From: Thereva unica
Lineage: Eukaryota > Arthropoda > Insecta > Diptera > Therevidae
Length of the DNA: 64,000 nucleotides
NCBI GenBank assembly: GCA_949987705.1
Contig: OX465282.1
Span: 10,280,501-10,344,500, forward strand
Direction of reading: 5' to 3'
Shown: positions 62,420 to 64,000 of the stretch, piece by piece
How positions within the stretch are numbered: the first letter of the stretch is position 1
Layout of the letters: each line of letters opens with the position of its first letter
Notes under the pieces: model-generated
Seen by the model: only the letters and a program-made list of their open reading frames with translations
Told to the model about the DNA's origin: nothing
The model's database searches: none
Position numbers and translations under genes: made by a program

Positions 62420-64000
62420 ATGTTATTATTATTTTCATTCCTACGGTGGCTCAAAGGATTGATTGTGGAGCAAACGAAGTCGAGGGCCTCTTTAGGTCAG
62501 GAACACCCAAAGACTACAGCCCAATCAGCCTATCATCTAAATAGGCTAATTGAAATTATATCCGAGGCAGACCATATCAACCTCGGAACTCTCTGGGGCG
62601 CAGCACGTCTATACAAAGGGCAGACCCACGGATACTGCCCATCACTCATTGGTTTCAACCATAGAAAAGTCACTCCAAGTCAAATAATACACATTAGTAG
62701 TATTATGATCATAAAAGGAAAATTTCCACAAGTCCTCTGTGATCTCATGGAGGCGAAGTTACTAACTCTGTTAAACTGGGCTGCCACCCGCGCACTCAGA
62801 GTTAGCCCTGGAAAAACAGAATTAGTCCTCTTCACGAAGAGGTACATATAAGGACAGCGTTTGTCCGTCCAATACTCCTATATGGGGTCTTAGTATGGTG
62901 GCCAACCTTGAATAAGTCCACTGTGCTAAACAAACTACAGATGCCCTAAACGTTATGTCATACCTCTCTCCGTAGAACCTTGTGGCAAGGGAAAATGCGA
63001 CTATCACATTTGGACCGGAATTAGAGGAGGGCGGGCACTTTAAGGTTCTAGACTCTGTCAATATTCTCACAGAAACCGATTTTCGCACATCCGATGTCAT
63101 CTTTACGAAGCACTACGAGGTCCACATCCCGTCCGGTCGTGAATGGAGTAATAGACCACATAGTATTCAAGATGCCATAAACTTCTTCACTGATGGCTCT
63201 AAGCTCGACGGTCGAGTGGGAGGAGGAGTCTTCTCGCCGAAACTTGAGGTTGATGTCTCCTTACGACTACCCGATCACTGCAATGTCTACCAAGCGCATG
63301 TTTTAGCCATAGGTACATGAGGCTGTTTTGCAAATCAACTAGCAAGGCGACAGGAGCCGAACTGTCTACATCTTCTCAGATCGTCAGACGGCTCTGAAGG
63401 CCCTGCGATCTTGCACTAATAACTCCAAAACTATCTCTGAATGCCGCAGATCACTTAACGAGATGCCTCAGCAGTTCAGGACCCCCCTCATATGGGTGCC
63501 TGGTCACCGAAATATAAAGGGAAACTGTAAAGCTGACGAACTGGCTAGGAAAGGCACGACCGCCACTCTCCTTCCTGGAAAGGAAAGGTTTGGTATGCCT
63601 TGGGCTACCTTTAAACTCCGATGCAAACACCACACAATGCAACTAGCAGAAAATCATTGGAGAGATGCACCTTGGCCAAAATGACTTGGCCCTCCTACGA
63701 TCCCAGGCGGACCATCTCACTGCTGAGCCTCGGTAGATGAGACCTCTCAGTTACAGTGGGAGTGCTGACCGGACACTGTCTGATAGGGACACATGCGGCC
63801 CGCTTAGGTCTCGAAAGCTACGACTTCTGCAGAAGCAGGAGGAAAGTGTAAAACACCTTCTCTGTCACTGCCCAGCCCTAAGCAAAAGGAGACTTACCAC
63901 TTTTGGCGAACCCTTCCAGAAATCCCCAAGTTTGGGATCCCGCAACTAAGAAGATTCATTACGTCCTCGAGGTGGTTTAGCGAAGAAACGACACTTTAAC
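62420..64000 (+). pseudogene. LINE ORF2 C-terminal part with RNase H (I/LOA-like), runs off the window
   Basis: The RT palm and thumb appear as KFPQVLCDLMEAKLLTLLNW and LRVSPGKTELVLFTKRY. The RNase H domain follows: NFFTDGSKLDGRVGGGVFSP (first catalytic Asp, 63180-63240), LPDHCNVYQAHVLAIGT, then in another frame FSDRQTALKAL, and WVPGHRNIKGNCKADELARK (63490-63555, last catalytic residues). The end has SVKHLLCHCPALSKRRL, the Cys/His motif found after RNase H in such LINEs. Upstream 62430-62700 is a decayed RT fragment. Several frameshifts and stops. LINEs with RNase H belong to the I/R1/LOA group. The element continues past 64000. Confidence 0.75.

Overview
The window looks like a piece of an insect genome, probably a fly (Diptera). 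It is A+T-rich, has many homopolymer runs and short ACATA/TATGTA microsatellites, and every recognisable coding block belongs to a eukaryotic transposable element. I found no host gene, no rRNA or standard tRNA gene, no CRISPR array and no bacterial-type operon. The fly assignment rests on general sequence character and repeat types and is inference.

Layout. 1-2.7 kb: a decayed PIF/Harbinger transposase with a visible intron, then a BED zinc-finger remnant. 2.8-7.5 kb: an old Jockey-like LINE, split by a full-length RTE-like LINE (3391-6653) with an uninterrupted 1050-codon ORF and a perfect 12-bp target duplication. 7.8-10.4 kb: a complete but dead hAT transposon (8-bp duplication, matching termini), itself carrying a nested Tc1/mariner-type DDE fragment between inverted minisatellites. 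10.5-14.5 kb: a LINE 3' remnant and repeat-poor A+T-rich DNA. 14.5-19.6 kb: a large compound inverted-repeat structure with a 2.6-kb near-perfect palindrome inside. 19.9-21.6 kb: a truncated RTE copy containing two MITEs (PIF type with TAA, piggyBac type with TTAA). 24-25.6 kb: hAT and PIF MITEs and a pogo-like fragment. 26-30.3 kb: PIF, BEL/Pao gag, LINE tails, one unit of a satellite-like repeat and a tRNA-derived SINE. 32.4-36.2 kb: a TA-flanked MITE split by a second RTE-like LINE (minus strand, several lesions). 36.6-40.2 kb: a minus-strand Jockey/CR1-like LINE split by two hAT elements. 41.9-44.6 kb: an intact copy of the same MITE, an R1-like LINE remnant and another RTE tail. 46-52.2 kb: three terminal-inverted-repeat elements, one carrying a LINE ORF1 (DUF4780-like), one carrying duplicated PIF fragments, one hAT carrying an unidentified 129-codon ORF. 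54.2-54.9 kb: a tandem repeat of about 150 bp units. 55.3-58.2 kb: a LINE split by a 1-kb MITE. 59.6-62.2 kb: a repeat hosting an almost intact 5'-truncated LINE. 62.4-64 kb: a LINE with an RNase H domain, running to the window edge.

How it fits together. The window is best read as nested insertions of different ages: class II elements (PIF/Harbinger, hAT, piggyBac-like, Tc1/mariner/pogo-like) and LINEs inserted into one another in both orientations. Many insertion events can be reconstructed from target duplications, and removing the insert in silico often restores the host element's reading frame. The youngest events appear to be the RTE-like LINE at 3.4-6.65 kb, the 15.7-18.25 kb palindrome and the LINE at 60-62 kb. 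Such a mixed, nested landscape is typical of pericentromeric or intercalary heterochromatin and could be a small-RNA source locus, but sequence alone cannot show that.
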